Shown piece after piece: positions 46,425-54,881 of a DNA stretch of 64,000 nucleotides. Below the pieces are notes generated by a model. The model was not told where the DNA came from. It ran no database searches and worked only from the letters and a program-made list of their open reading frames with translations. The translations under genes and the position numbers were made by a program. Where the stretch lies: positions 1 through 64,000 of the forward strand of contig NZ_CANLCI010000002.1 in the NCBI RefSeq assembly GCF_947489035.1. Direction: 5' to 3'. This DNA is from an uncultured Ferrimonas sp. Lineage in GTDB: Bacteria > Pseudomonadota > Gammaproteobacteria > Enterobacterales > Shewanellaceae. Every line of letters starts with the position of its first letter. The stretch's first letter is position 1.

Positions 46425-47099
46425 TTACATGGGAAACCACGGACTTTGGAAATAACGCTGCGCCCAACCCATCTGGTTGGAATCGGCAATGGCCCCACGG
46501 CCACCGTAGATAATGCGCGCGTCGGCGATCCGCTGGGAACTGAGGGTGTTGTCGTTGTCGATGTCTTGCGGTCGCACCAAACCGATGATCCGCAAGTATT
46601 CGTCGCCCTGATTCAGTCGCAGCCATTTCTCGCCGCGGATCAACAAGGCCCCGTTTGGCAGCACTTCCGCCACGGTAACGGTGATCGAGCCCGACAGCTT
46701 GTTCTGCTGGCTGGCGCTGCCGCTGCCAGAGAACTCGTTGCCCACCCCAATCTGCCCCGACAACGAATCTTCGATGCCGCTGCCTAAGGTGCTGGACAGT
46801 TCGCCGCCTAAGGTGCCGTTGCTGCTTTTGCTGGTGGAGGTGCCAGCCCGTTTGCTGGCTTGGGTTTGCTCATCCAACGACACCGTTAAGATGTCGCCAA
46901 TGCGGTAGGCGCGCCGATCGGTAAACAGGTTCAGCATGTAATCGCTGCGGTAGGCCGAGCCGTGCTCTGGCTTCACTTGGGAGTAGTTCAGCGTTGGCGG
47001 CGCCCATTTGGGCTGATCCGGCTTGGGCTCGGGATCGGGAAAATGCTGGGCACAGCCGCCTAACAGCAGCAGCGCCAACAGGACGAGGGTTCTCATCAT
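46425..47099 (-). CDS. flgH: Flagellar L-ring lipoprotein FlgH
   Basis: The 224-residue outer-membrane ring lipoprotein has lipobox LLGGC (Cys16), the motif LFTDRRAYRIGDILTVSLDE and the C-terminal GLVRPQDIDNDNTLSS. Its start overlaps the flgG stop by one base. Confidence 0.95.
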   Translation of the reverse strand: MMRTLVLLALLLLGGCAQHFPDPEPKPDQPKWAPPTLNYSQVKPEHGSAYRSDYMLNLFTDRRAYRIGDILTVSLDEQTQASKRAGTSTSKSSNGTLGGELSSTLGSGIEDSLSGQIGVGNEFSGSGSASQQNKLSGSITVTVAEVLPNGALLIRGEKWLRLNQGDEYLRIIGLVRPQDIDNDNTLSSQRIADARIIYGGRGAIADSNQMGWAQRYFQSPWFPM

Positions 47100-47884
47100 T
47101 ACACCGTCTGGTTGAGGAACTGCATCATTTCGTCGGCGGCGCTCATCACCTTGGCGTTCATCTCGTACGCCCGCTGGGTTGAGATCATCTCCACCATCTC
47201 CTCGACCACCGACACGTTGGAAGATTCCAGTGCCCCTTGGCGTAACTTGCCCAAGCCACCGTCGCCTGGGGTGCCTTCGGTGGGCACGCCTGAGGCATCG
47301 GTTTCCGCAAACAGGTTGCCGCCTAAGGCCTCTAACCCGGCTGGATTGATGAAGTTAACGGTGTTGATCTGGCCTAATTGTTCTGCCCCCACCTGACCGG
47401 CGATCTCAGCCGTAACGGTGCCATCTTCGCCAATGGTCACGGTTAGGGCGTCTTCTGGGATCGCCACCTGCGGCACCAGCGGTTGCCCGCCAGAGGTCAC
47501 CATCATGCCGTCGGCATTGCGGAAGAACTGGCCGTCGCGGGTGTAGCTCATCTCGCCGTTGCCTTGCTCCACTTGGAAGAAGCCTTGGCCTTCAATCGCC
47601 ATGTCCAACTGCTGATCGGTGGTGATCAAGGCGCCGGTGGTAAACACCTTTTGGCTGCCGGAGATCTTAACCCCGGTGCCCATCTGTACCCCAGAGGGCA
47701 GATCGTTCAGTTCATCCACCTGCGCGCCGGGTTGGCGCTGCACCTGATAGAACAGATCGGTAAAGGCGATGCGATCGCGCTTAAAGCCGGTGGTGTTTAC
47801 GTTGGCCAAGTTGTTGGCGATGGATTGGATTTTTGCGTCTTGCGCGGCAAGACCGGTCTTACTGACCCATAACGAGGTACTCAT
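47099..47884 (-). CDS. flgG: Distal rod protein FlgG
   Basis: This 261-residue distal rod protein has SLWVSKTGLAAQDAKIQSIA at the N-terminus with NNLANVNTTGFKRDR, and the C-terminal SNVSVVEEMVEMISTQRAYE, the axial coiled-coil ends. The length equals the usual 260-262, which matters because FlgG length sets the rod. Confidence 0.95.
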   Translation of the reverse strand: MSTSLWVSKTGLAAQDAKIQSIANNLANVNTTGFKRDRIAFTDLFYQVQRQPGAQVDELNDLPSGVQMGTGVKISGSQKVFTTGALITTDQQLDMAIEGQGFFQVEQGNGEMSYTRDGQFFRNADGMMVTSGGQPLVPQVAIPEDALTVTIGEDGTVTAEIAGQVGAEQLGQINTVNFINPAGLEALGGNLFAETDASGVPTEGTPGDGGLGKLRQGALESSNVSVVEEMVEMISTQRAYEMNAKVMSAADEMMQFLNQTV

Positions 47885-47893
47885 GCTTTCACC

Positions 47894-48625
47894 CTATTGC
47901 ACATTATCAAGCAAGCTGTTGCCGACCTTGGACAGGCGTTCGGCGCTTTGCATCATTTTTACTTGCACTTCAAACTGACGATTCAAGTCCATCGAGGCGG
48001 TCATCTCGCCAAAGGCGTCGACGTTACTGCCCTCTAAAAAACCGCTTAATACTTTGACCTGTGTGGCCGCTGGCAGCGGCGCCCCGTCTACCGAGCGGAT
48101 CAGGCCATCAATGCCTTTACGCAGCACCGCGTTGTCTGGGTTCACCAGTTTCAACATGCCCACTTCAAGCGCGGCGCCACCATCGGCAGGGATCACGCTG
48201 ACGTTGCCGTCGTCCCCCACCATGATGTCTTGGTACGGCGGCAGCACCAGCGGCCCCTCTTGCCCGATCACTTGGCGACCGTTCAGCAGCAAGGTGCCGC
48301 CGTTGTCGATGCTCAGCGAGCCGGTGCGGGTATAGGCTTCGCCTTCCGCCCCTTGCACCGCAAAGAAGCCGCGATCGGCAATGGCCAGATCCAAGTCGCG
48401 GCCGGTGGGCACGGCATCCCCTTGCGCCAAACTGACGCTTTGCCCCATCAGCACCGGAAAGGCGCGAGTGGCCAGCCCTTGGTTGCCAATGGTTTGGGTG
48501 GCAACCAGTTCCATGTCGGCGCGAAACCCGGGGGTATCGACGTTGGCAAGGTTGTTGGCGCGTCCGGCTTGCAGCTGCAAGACCCGTTGCGCCCCTGCGG
48601 TGGCAGTAAAGAGTAAGCGGTCCAT
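47894..48625 (-). CDS. flgF: Proximal rod protein FlgF
   Basis: A 243-residue FlgE/F/G-like rod protein: DRLLFTATAGAQRVLQLQAG, NNLANVDTPGFRADM and the C-terminal EGSNVDAFGEMTASMDLNRQ. It lies between flgE and flgG as usual. Confidence 0.94.
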   Translation of the reverse strand: MDRLLFTATAGAQRVLQLQAGRANNLANVDTPGFRADMELVATQTIGNQGLATRAFPVLMGQSVSLAQGDAVPTGRDLDLAIADRGFFAVQGAEGEAYTRTGSLSIDNGGTLLLNGRQVIGQEGPLVLPPYQDIMVGDDGNVSVIPADGGAALEVGMLKLVNPDNAVLRKGIDGLIRSVDGAPLPAATQVKVLSGFLEGSNVDAFGEMTASMDLNRQFEVQVKMMQSAERLSKVGNSLLDNVQ

Positions 48626-48629
48626 AGGA

Positions 48630-49826
48630 TCAGATGGCGTTCATCAAGGATTGGGTCATGGTGTCGGCTGCTGTCAGCACCTTGGCGTTGGCTTGGTAGT
48701 TACTTTGCGCCGACATCAATCCCACCAGCTCGGTGGTTACGTCAACGTTGGATCCTTCCACGTAACCAGCACTGACGCTGCCTAAGGTGCCGCTGCCCGG
48801 CGCGCCAAAGATCGGCTGGCCAGCCGATTGATCGGCAACCCAAGTGGTGTTATTGGCCGCTTGCAAGCCATTCGGGTTACTGAAGTTAGCCAGCACTACC
48901 TGCCCTTGCAGCTGTTCGGTGCCGTTGGTGTAGGTGCCGTAAACGCGGCCATCATCGGCAATGCGAATGCCGCTGAGTTCACCGGCTGGGTTGCCGTTTT
49001 GGTTGATGCTGGAGGTGTTGTAATCCGAGCCGTACTGGGTGGAGTTGCTCCAATCCAGCGCCACGGTCAGATCGTCTGCGCCGTTCAAATCGGCTGCCGG
49101 AATGGTTAGCCCGCCGGTGCCACTGCTGCTCAGCAACTGGCCTTGGCTGTCAAACTCCAAGGTATCAACCGTTGGATAATCGTTGCCATCCATCTGGTAG
49201 TGCACTGCCCAGCTGTTGTCGGCGGTCTTCACGTAGTACTGGGTTAGGGCGTGTTCGTTGCCTAACGAATCAAACACGTTAACGGTGTTGGAGCTGTTGT
49301 AAGAGCTGACGTCATCGGCCGCAAACGGAGTGGTGGCGGGCACGGTTGAGCGCGCATCCAAGTTGGCCACCAGATCAACGGTGCTGGTGGATTTGGCCGC
49401 CGCCGAGCTGTTGGTGATCTGCAGATCCCCCACCTGCCCGGTCGCCACTTGGCCCGCCGCCCCAACAGGGTAGCCCTGCAGCTTGTTGCCGTAAGGATCA
49501 ACAATGTTGCCTGCCGCGTCTTGGTTAAACATGCCCGCGCGGGTGTACATGGCGTTGTCGTTCGCGCCCTTGACCATGAAGAAGCCGTCCCCTTGGATGC
49601 CCATATCCAAGGTGCGACCGGTGTAGTTTAAGCTGCCGCCCATCGAGAAGTTCTGGGATGATCCGGTCATGGCAACGCCATTCGGGGTCGAGCCGCTGTA
49701 CATCGACGCGTATTCGGCGCGGGCCGCACGGTAACCGGCGGTTGAAGAGTTGGCGATGTTGTTGGAGATAACGGCTAACTCTTGGTTGGTGGCGCGCAGG
49801 CCACTCATGGCGATCTGGGTAGACAT
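48630..49826 (-). CDS. flgE: Flagellar hook protein FlgE
   Basis: The 398-residue hook subunit has AMSGLRATNQELAVISNNIA with STAGYRAARAEYASMY, a FlgE-specific middle domain (TVNVFDSLGNEHALTQYYVK) and the C-terminal VTTELVGLMSAQSNYQANAK. Size is normal for a straight-operon hook protein. Confidence 0.95.
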   Translation of the reverse strand: MSTQIAMSGLRATNQELAVISNNIANSSTAGYRAARAEYASMYSGSTPNGVAMTGSSQNFSMGGSLNYTGRTLDMGIQGDGFFMVKGANDNAMYTRAGMFNQDAAGNIVDPYGNKLQGYPVGAAGQVATGQVGDLQITNSSAAAKSTSTVDLVANLDARSTVPATTPFAADDVSSYNSSNTVNVFDSLGNEHALTQYYVKTADNSWAVHYQMDGNDYPTVDTLEFDSQGQLLSSSGTGGLTIPAADLNGADDLTVALDWSNSTQYGSDYNTSSINQNGNPAGELSGIRIADDGRVYGTYTNGTEQLQGQVVLANFSNPNGLQAANNTTWVADQSAGQPIFGAPGSGTLGSVSAGYVEGSNVDVTTELVGLMSAQSNYQANAKVLTAADTMTQSLMNAI

Positions 49827-49844
49827 GGTATCGTTCCTGTTACG

Positions 49845-50564
49845 TTATAAGTTGCCAAGCAGCGCCGCTGCCGGGGTGGATAAGTTGCCTTGTGCCACTT
49901 CGGAGATTTCCAGCACGGACACGGTGCCAAGGCCGCCGCTCATCTGCGCCATCATCACCCCAGAGGAGCTGACAAAATGGATCCGTTCGATGTCGCCAGC
50001 TAAGAAGGTTTGCGGCTGGTTGGTTTCGTCGCCGCTGCTGGCTTTGATCTTAAAGCTGTAGTCGCCATCGCTCAGTTTCAGCGCGGCGCTGTCCAAGCTA
50101 AATTCAACGTCGCCTTCCTCTTGGGGCCCCAACTCTTTGGTGGCCACAACCACGCCAGCAGAATTTTTAATCTCCACCGTGGTGGCATCGGTGGCGTGCT
50201 CTAGGAACATCTTGCCCTGCAGCACGGTGCTGCCATCGCTGCGGAACTGATCCGTCGGCACCAAGGCGTTTTTGCCAATCAATGACGCCGATTGAACGAT
50301 GTTGGCGTTCTCCATCAACACCTGTTCGGTGCCTTGGTTCGTGCGAATGTTCTCGAGGCTTTCTACTTGGGAAAACTGCGCTAACTGGGTGACGTACTCG
50401 GTGGAGTCCATCGGGTTGGTGGGATCTTGGTTTTCAATCTCGGCCAGCATCAAGGTCAGAAACTGGTTTTTCAGTTCACTGCCGGCGCTGCCGTTGGCCA
50501 ACAGTTGCTGCTGTTGCGGATCCGCCAGTGACGCTGCGGGATCCATAGAAGCGATAGATTGCAT
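49845..50564 (-). CDS. flgD: Hook scaffolding protein FlgD
   Basis: The 239-residue hook cap directs hook assembly and is later replaced by FlgK. ELKNQFLTLMLAEIENQDPT and NPMDSTEYVTQLAQFSQVES are the defining N-terminal blocks; the FlgD Ig/tudor part follows from about residue 95. It follows flgC by three bases. Confidence 0.95.
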   Translation of the reverse strand: MQSIASMDPAASLADPQQQQLLANGSAGSELKNQFLTLMLAEIENQDPTNPMDSTEYVTQLAQFSQVESLENIRTNQGTEQVLMENANIVQSASLIGKNALVPTDQFRSDGSTVLQGKMFLEHATDATTVEIKNSAGVVVATKELGPQEEGDVEFSLDSAALKLSDGDYSFKIKASSGDETNQPQTFLAGDIERIHFVSSSGVMMAQMSGGLGTVSVLEISEVAQGNLSTPAAALLGNL

Positions 50565-50567
50565 CGG

Positions 50568-50984
50568 TTATACCCCTAACTTCAGCAGCGTTTGCTGCAT
50601 TGAGCGGGCGCGATTCATCACGTTAACGCTGGCTTCAAAGCTTTGGCTGGCGGCCATCATGTCGGCCATCTCCACCATGGTGTCGACGTTGGCATAGGCA
50701 ACAAAGCCGTCGTCGTTGGCCAGTGGGTGATTGGGCTCGAAGCGCATGTCGGCCTCGCCTTTCACCGTCACCAAATCCTTAATCGCCACGCTGGCGGCCG
50801 GATTGGGGTTGCCGTTGTCCTGACGGTACACCGCTTGGAAAATCGGCTTAACCGCTTTGTAGGCTTGTTCTGGGCTGGCCGCGGCAGAGTCGGCGTTGGC
50901 CAGATTGCTGGCGATGGTGTTTAAGCGCAGGGTTTGCGCCCCCATCGAGGAACCAGCGATGTCGTAAATGTTGGCAAACGACAT
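50568..50984 (-). CDS. flgC: Proximal rod protein FlgC
   Basis: This 138-residue rod protein contains IAGSSMGAQTLRLNTIASNL with ANADSAAASPEQAYKA and a C-terminal VDTMVEMADMMAASQSFEAS, the standard FlgC ends. It starts four bases after flgB. Confidence 0.95.
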   Translation of the reverse strand: MSFANIYDIAGSSMGAQTLRLNTIASNLANADSAAASPEQAYKAVKPIFQAVYRQDNGNPNPAASVAIKDLVTVKGEADMRFEPNHPLANDDGFVAYANVDTMVEMADMMAASQSFEASVNVMNRARSMQQTLLKLGV

Positions 50985-50988
50985 GGGG

Positions 50989-51339
50989 TTATTCTCCGGT
51001 TAGGGCCGACTTAATGCCGCCCAGTTTCATGTTAAGGAAGGTGATGCTGGTCTCGAAGTCCATGCCATTTTGGGCAAAACGAGCTTGCTCTTGATCCAGT
51101 TCGACGGTGTTGCGATCCGCCGACAACTGCGCCGGAATGCGAAACATCATCTGGTAACCAGCGCTGAGATCGCCGCCGTGTTCAAGCCGAGCTAATTCGG
51201 CTTTAAAATCCAGATCCCGGGCTTGATAGCCGGGGGTTTCCGCATTAGCGATATTGGCCGCCAGCACCTTGGTGCGCTCAACGCGCAGATCCAACGCTTG
51301 GGCGTGTAACGCCAATTCCGACTCCAGGTTGATTGCCAT
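50989..51339 (-). CDS. flgB: Proximal rod protein FlgB
   Basis: This is the 116-residue first gene of the ten-gene rod/hook operon. ALDLRVERTKVLAANIANAE with TPGYQARDLDFKAEL is typical of FlgB. It diverges from flgA across a 94-base region that carries a composite inverted repeat. Confidence 0.94.
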   Translation of the reverse strand: MAINLESELALHAQALDLRVERTKVLAANIANAETPGYQARDLDFKAELARLEHGGDLSAGYQMMFRIPAQLSADRNTVELDQEQARFAQNGMDFETSITFLNMKLGGIKSALTGE

Positions 51340-51363
51340 GGGCTCTCCGAGTACTTTTGTTGC

Positions 51364-51399
51364 CCTGAGTGCCGGTAAGCTTGCTACCGTTAACTCAGG
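51364..51399. promoter_or_regulatory. Composite inverted repeat between flgA and flgB
   Basis: CCTGAGT (51364-51370) mirrors ACTCAGG (51393-51399), and CGGTA (51373-51377) mirrors TACCG (51385-51389), around AGCTTGC. It lies midway between two divergent starts and looks like an operator for a dimeric activator, or a hairpin. I could not assign sigma-54 or sigma-28 boxes here. Confidence 0.5.
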
Positions 51400-51433
51400 C
51401 CGTTCCTATCTGACACCCCATAAAGCAAACCTC

Positions 51434-52198
51434 ATGCCAACTAATTTACTTATTGATGATCAGCAACTTAACTGCAAATCGGTGCCAGCAACAGGAAGCC
51501 GCCCTTCCCTTTGGCTGCTGCTGCTGTGGCTGATTTCCCCCCTGGCTTCCGCTGCCACGGACGACCACAGCGCCAACGGCAGTCGCGTTTGGTTACAGCA
51601 ACAATTTAGCCAGCAGCTGAGCCTGTGGCAGCGGCAACAGCCGGGAACCTGGGGGAAAACTCAGCTGCAGTTAGGCCAACAGACTCTGGCCGACTGCCAC
51701 GGCACGTTGCAGCTGGCGCGGCCACTGCCCGCCAACCCGCTGGGGCCACAACGGCTGCAACTGCGCTGTTCTCAGCCCCAATGGAGTCAGCGTTTGCGGG
51801 TTGAGTTTCGAGCACAGGCGCGGGTGTGGTTGGCCAAGAGCGAGATCCAGCGCGAGCAGATCATCAGCCCCGCGCAACTGCAGAGCCAATGGCGCTGGTT
51901 AACCGGCCGTGATAACAATTTGGTGTTAGCGCAGCAGCAGATTGTTGGCCAGCGCAGCCTGCGCCGGATCAAAGCCAACACGCCGATAAAAAGCGCCTAC
52001 TTGGCGGCACCGTGGTGGGTCAGCAAGGGGCAAGAAGTGGTGATCCGCGCCGAGCGCGATGGCTTTGCCGCCAGCAGCAAAGGCGTGGCGCTGGGCTCCG
52101 CCAATGCTGGCCAAACCGTTAAGATCCGCAACAGCCGCAGCGGCAAGGTGATCAGCGCCTACGTGATCGAAAAAGGGGTGGTGCAAACTCGGTTTTAA
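51434..52198 (+). CDS. flgA: P-ring assembly chaperone FlgA
   Basis: The 254-residue periplasmic protein has a signal segment (LWLLLLWLISPLASA) and a C-terminal SAF domain (IKANTPIKSAYLAAPWWVSK, then GQTVKIRNSRSGKVISAYV). The ATG at 51434 is taken because the signal begins soon after it; the frame extends 60 codons upstream into antisense flgB. FlgA helps FlgI polymerise. It is transcribed alone, away from flgB. Confidence 0.9.
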   Translation: MPTNLLIDDQQLNCKSVPATGSRPSLWLLLLWLISPLASAATDDHSANGSRVWLQQQFSQQLSLWQRQQPGTWGKTQLQLGQQTLADCHGTLQLARPLPANPLGPQRLQLRCSQPQWSQRLRVEFRAQARVWLAKSEIQREQIISPAQLQSQWRWLTGRDNNLVLAQQQIVGQRSLRRIKANTPIKSAYLAAPWWVSKGQEVVIRAERDGFAASSKGVALGSANAGQTVKIRNSRSGKVISAYVIEKGVVQTRF

Positions 52199-52292
52199 CG
52201 GTGGGCTGATTCGCCGTGATGACGATGATGATCGCCGTGATGACGCGGCGACAAGGATAACGGCAGCAAGGAAGCAAACCGAGGCAACAAAA

Positions 52293-52317
52293 AGCCGCAA
52301 GCGAATGGCTTGCGGCT
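52293..52317 (-). terminator. Terminator of the fliD-to-fliN operon
   Basis: AGCCGCAAGC / GCTTGCGGCT with a 5-nt loop and a T-tract on the minus strand, 38 bases beyond the fliN stop. Confidence 0.85.
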
Positions 52318-52355
52318 AAGTGAGTACAACTTGGTGGTGCGCTGGCAGCTTGGGG

Positions 52356-52664
52356 CTACTGCTGGGCAAACACTTCGATTAAACGCACACCGTAGCGCCC
52401 TTCTACGTCGACCACTTCGCCGCGCCCCAACAGTTGGCCATTCACTTTGATGTCGATGGGATCGCCAACTCGGGCATTCAGCTGCACCACATCGCCGTGG
52501 CCTAAGCGGCTGAGCTCGGCCAAGGTCATCTCGGTGCTGCACACCTCTAAGGTGACGTCCACCGGCAGAGTTTGAAAAAAGCCTTGGCCGATAGGCGCCG
52601 CCGTGGCCGCCAGTGGCGCTGCCACGTCGTCGATGTCGTTGATGATTAAGTTGTCGTTACCCAT
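52356..52664 (-). CDS. fliN: Flagellar C-ring protein FliN
   Basis: This short 102-residue SpoA-domain protein of the switch complex has LPVDVTLEVCSTEMTLAEL and GDPIDIKVNGQLLGRGEVV, the FliN/YscQ core. AGGTTTATC precedes the ATG. Its usual partners fliM and fliG are not in the window, and fliN is placed at the end of the motor operon rather than in a fliMNPQR block, so it may be a second or relocated copy. Confidence 0.9.
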   Translation of the reverse strand: MGNDNLIINDIDDVAAPLAATAAPIGQGFFQTLPVDVTLEVCSTEMTLAELSRLGHGDVVQLNARVGDPIDIKVNGQLLGRGEVVDVEGRYGVRLIEVFAQQ

Positions 52665-52682
52665 GATAAACCTGTCTTAAAC

Positions 52683-52979
52683 TCACCCGAATAGCGGGCT
52701 GTCCACGTAAATGAATCGGTATTGGATCAATAAGATGGTCAGCACCGCTGCCACCAATATTGGCACTCGTATGTAATTGTCGCCTCGGCGTCGGGCGCGG
52801 ATCACCACCAGCTTGGCCAGCAGCAGAAACAGCCCGAACATCATAACTGCAAACAGCAGTTCGGCACCGAAGCTGAGGCCACCGGCCATCAGCCCCCAAC
52901 TGGCACCCGCAGCGTAGCTGCACAGCACCAGCAGTAAAAACAGTTTTTGTAGCCCATCTGGCCGTCGTAATCGTTGCAT
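52683..52979 (-). CDS. Unknown 98-residue membrane protein between motB and fliN
   Basis: This gene has a strong ribosome site (AGGAGAGG, spacing four) and three predicted membrane helices (LFLLLVLCSYAAGASWGLM, LFAVMMFGLFLLLAKLVVI and ILVAAVLTILLIQYRFIYV). The loop between the last two is very basic (RARRRGDN). I recognise no family. The clear ribosome site, codon use and tight position between motB and fliN argue that it is real and co-transcribed; a link to the motor is inferred from position only. Confidence 0.78.
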   Translation of the reverse strand: MQRLRRPDGLQKLFLLLVLCSYAAGASWGLMAGGLSFGAELLFAVMMFGLFLLLAKLVVIRARRRGDNYIRVPILVAAVLTILLIQYRFIYVDSPLFG

Positions 52980-53046
52980 CTGCCTCTCCTGCGGAACTTT
53001 AGGGGGTTAGCATGCTAAGGCGACCCGTTGCGGCGGCAACTTAATG

Positions 53047-54003
53047 TTACTGGTACAGCTGCCGCGCTCGATTTTGCTGAGCCTGCTGCACCGCACTGTT
53101 GCTTAACTGCCCCAGCGCCCGCTGACTGCTGATCACCCGTTCACTGCCTTTGTCGTTCAACATAAACAGTTCCACTCGACGGTTGGCGATGGTGTCGGGT
53201 TTGTTTGGATCCAGTGCAATGGTGTCGGCAAAACCGGCAACGTGTAAGAAACGATCCGCGGGGATCCCGCCTAGCTCTAACGCCCGCCGCGCCTCTAACG
53301 CGCGGTTGCTGGATAATACCCAGTTGCCATTGGCGTTGCTGAACTTGGCGCTGTCGGTGTGACCAGACACTAACAATCGTTGCCGATAGGGCTGCAACAG
53401 CGTGGCCAGACTTAACAGCAGATCTTGAAAGAACGGCTCCATGTCGGCGCTGCCAAGGCGAAACATCAGCTGTTCGACGTTGTCGCTCAGCACAATGCGT
53501 AAGCCATCTGGCCGCGCTTCAAAACGGATGTGCTTGGCCACTTGTTCTTCGCCAAACTGCTGCTCCAAGCTTTGCTGGATCACCTGCATCTGCTGCAGAT
53601 TGGATTCCACGTCGTTTTGCGCTTGGCGATCTTGGATCCCCTGCGCTGGGGTTGAATTCGGCCGCCCGCGGGTGCTGCCGGTGATCAAGGCGCCGGTGTC
53701 GGTGCTGCCTTTGCCGCCAGAGATCCCTTCGCCATCGCGCTTGGTGCCGCCAATGGCACCAAAATCGATGATCGAACTGTTGGGGGTGGTGAACATGTTT
53801 TCATCTTCCATCGGAATGCCAGAGCGGATGTTAAACACCACCGCTTCGCGCTCCTCTTGACTGGACGCTTCCAAGATCCACAGCAACATAAAGAACGCCA
53901 TCAGCGCCACCATCATATCGGCAAAGGCCACCTTCCAGCCGCCGCCGTGGGGCTTATGGCGGCCGTGCTTTTTGTTGATGATGATCAGCGACTGATTATT
54001 CAT
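53047..54003 (-). CDS. motB: Flagellar motor stator protein MotB (LafU-like)
   Basis: The 318-residue stator has one N-terminal helix containing the proton-binding Asp29 (AFADMMVALMAFFMLLWI) and a C-terminal OmpA peptidoglycan-binding domain (LLVSGHTDSAKFSNANGNW, LSSNRALEARRALELGG). A sodium stator (PomB type) would be expected for a polar motor; MotB-like sequence and operon order match the lateral, proton-driven LafU. It overlaps motA by eight bases. Confidence 0.93.
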   Translation of the reverse strand: MNNQSLIIINKKHGRHKPHGGGWKVAFADMMVALMAFFMLLWILEASSQEEREAVVFNIRSGIPMEDENMFTTPNSSIIDFGAIGGTKRDGEGISGGKGSTDTGALITGSTRGRPNSTPAQGIQDRQAQNDVESNLQQMQVIQQSLEQQFGEEQVAKHIRFEARPDGLRIVLSDNVEQLMFRLGSADMEPFFQDLLLSLATLLQPYRQRLLVSGHTDSAKFSNANGNWVLSSNRALEARRALELGGIPADRFLHVAGFADTIALDPNKPDTIANRRVELFMLNDKGSERVISSQRALGQLSNSAVQQAQQNRARQLYQ

Positions 54004-54868
54004 TGTTTGGTTTCTCTTCCAATTGAGTTAACCAGCGTTCCACCTCAATAAAGCTGGGCCGGTTCTCTTGTTGGATCTGGCGGCGACCCGCGTCAATGGC
54101 CAACATGGGCGGCTTGTTTTTGGCAAAATAGGCGATCATTTTTGCCAACGCCTTCAAGCGGGTGGTGCGCATAAACACCATGTGTTCAAGCGCCGTTGAC
54201 AGCGGGTGCATCAGCGCATAGCACAGATACACGCCGATAAAGGTGCCCACCAAGGCGCCGGCCACTTTGATGCCGATCATGGTCAGGGCGCCATCGAGGT
54301 ACCCCATGGCGATGATGATCCCCATCACGGCCGCCATGATGCCGAAGCCCGGCATCGATTCGCCGATCTTGAACAGGCTTTCCGATGGCCGCAGCAGATC
54401 CGCTTCTTGGCGTTCGATCTCCTCCTCCATCAGATGCGCCAGATCGTGGGCGGCGATTTTGGCCATCGATTGGATCCGCAGGTTATCGGCCAGAAAGCGG
54501 ATCACCTCTGGCTGCTTCATTACCGCTGGGTATTGCTGAAATAGCGCACTTTCGGCGGGGTTATCCACGTGTTCGTCCAGCACCTTCCAGCCTTTTTGGC
54601 GCAGCTGGTTGAACATGACGTAGCAAAGGCAAAACAGTTGCTGATAAAACTGTGGATCCTCTTGTTCTTTGCGCCACAGGGCGCCCAGCTGGCTCAGCAG
54701 CTCTTTCAATACGGGCAGCGGCACGCTCAGTAACATCGCAAACACGCCGGCACCGCCGATGATGATCACTTCTCCGGGCTGCCACAGGCTGGCCAAATGG
54801 CCACCAGCAAAAACAAATCCGCCGAAAACCGACAGGTTGAGCAGAATAAAAAACAACAACTTAAACAC
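53996..54868 (-). CDS. motA: Flagellar motor stator protein MotA (LafT-like)
   Basis: This 290-residue protein has four membrane helices and a large cytoplasmic loop that contacts FliG. The start FKLLFFILLNLSVFGGFVFA and the block MPGFGIMAAVMGIIIAMGYL with VGTFIGVYLCYALMHPL are the MotA core. The motA-motB pair directly after fliA is the lafS-lafT-lafU order of Vibrio and Aeromonas lateral flagella. Confidence 0.94.
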   Translation of the reverse strand: MFKLLFFILLNLSVFGGFVFAGGHLASLWQPGEVIIIGGAGVFAMLLSVPLPVLKELLSQLGALWRKEQEDPQFYQQLFCLCYVMFNQLRQKGWKVLDEHVDNPAESALFQQYPAVMKQPEVIRFLADNLRIQSMAKIAAHDLAHLMEEEIERQEADLLRPSESLFKIGESMPGFGIMAAVMGIIIAMGYLDGALTMIGIKVAGALVGTFIGVYLCYALMHPLSTALEHMVFMRTTRLKALAKMIAYFAKNKPPMLAIDAGRRQIQQENRPSFIEVERWLTQLEEKPNNE

Positions 54869-54881
54869 GGCGAAAGGTCCT

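Noticed and set aside
51364-51399. Sigma-54 promoter for flgB or flgA
   Set aside because: No GG-N10-GC pair at the correct spacing could be found in the 94-base region on either strand.
52211-52245. 14-bp direct repeat TCGCCGTGATGACG twice after flgA
   Set aside because: Two short copies 21 bases apart with no other support; probably chance or small duplication.
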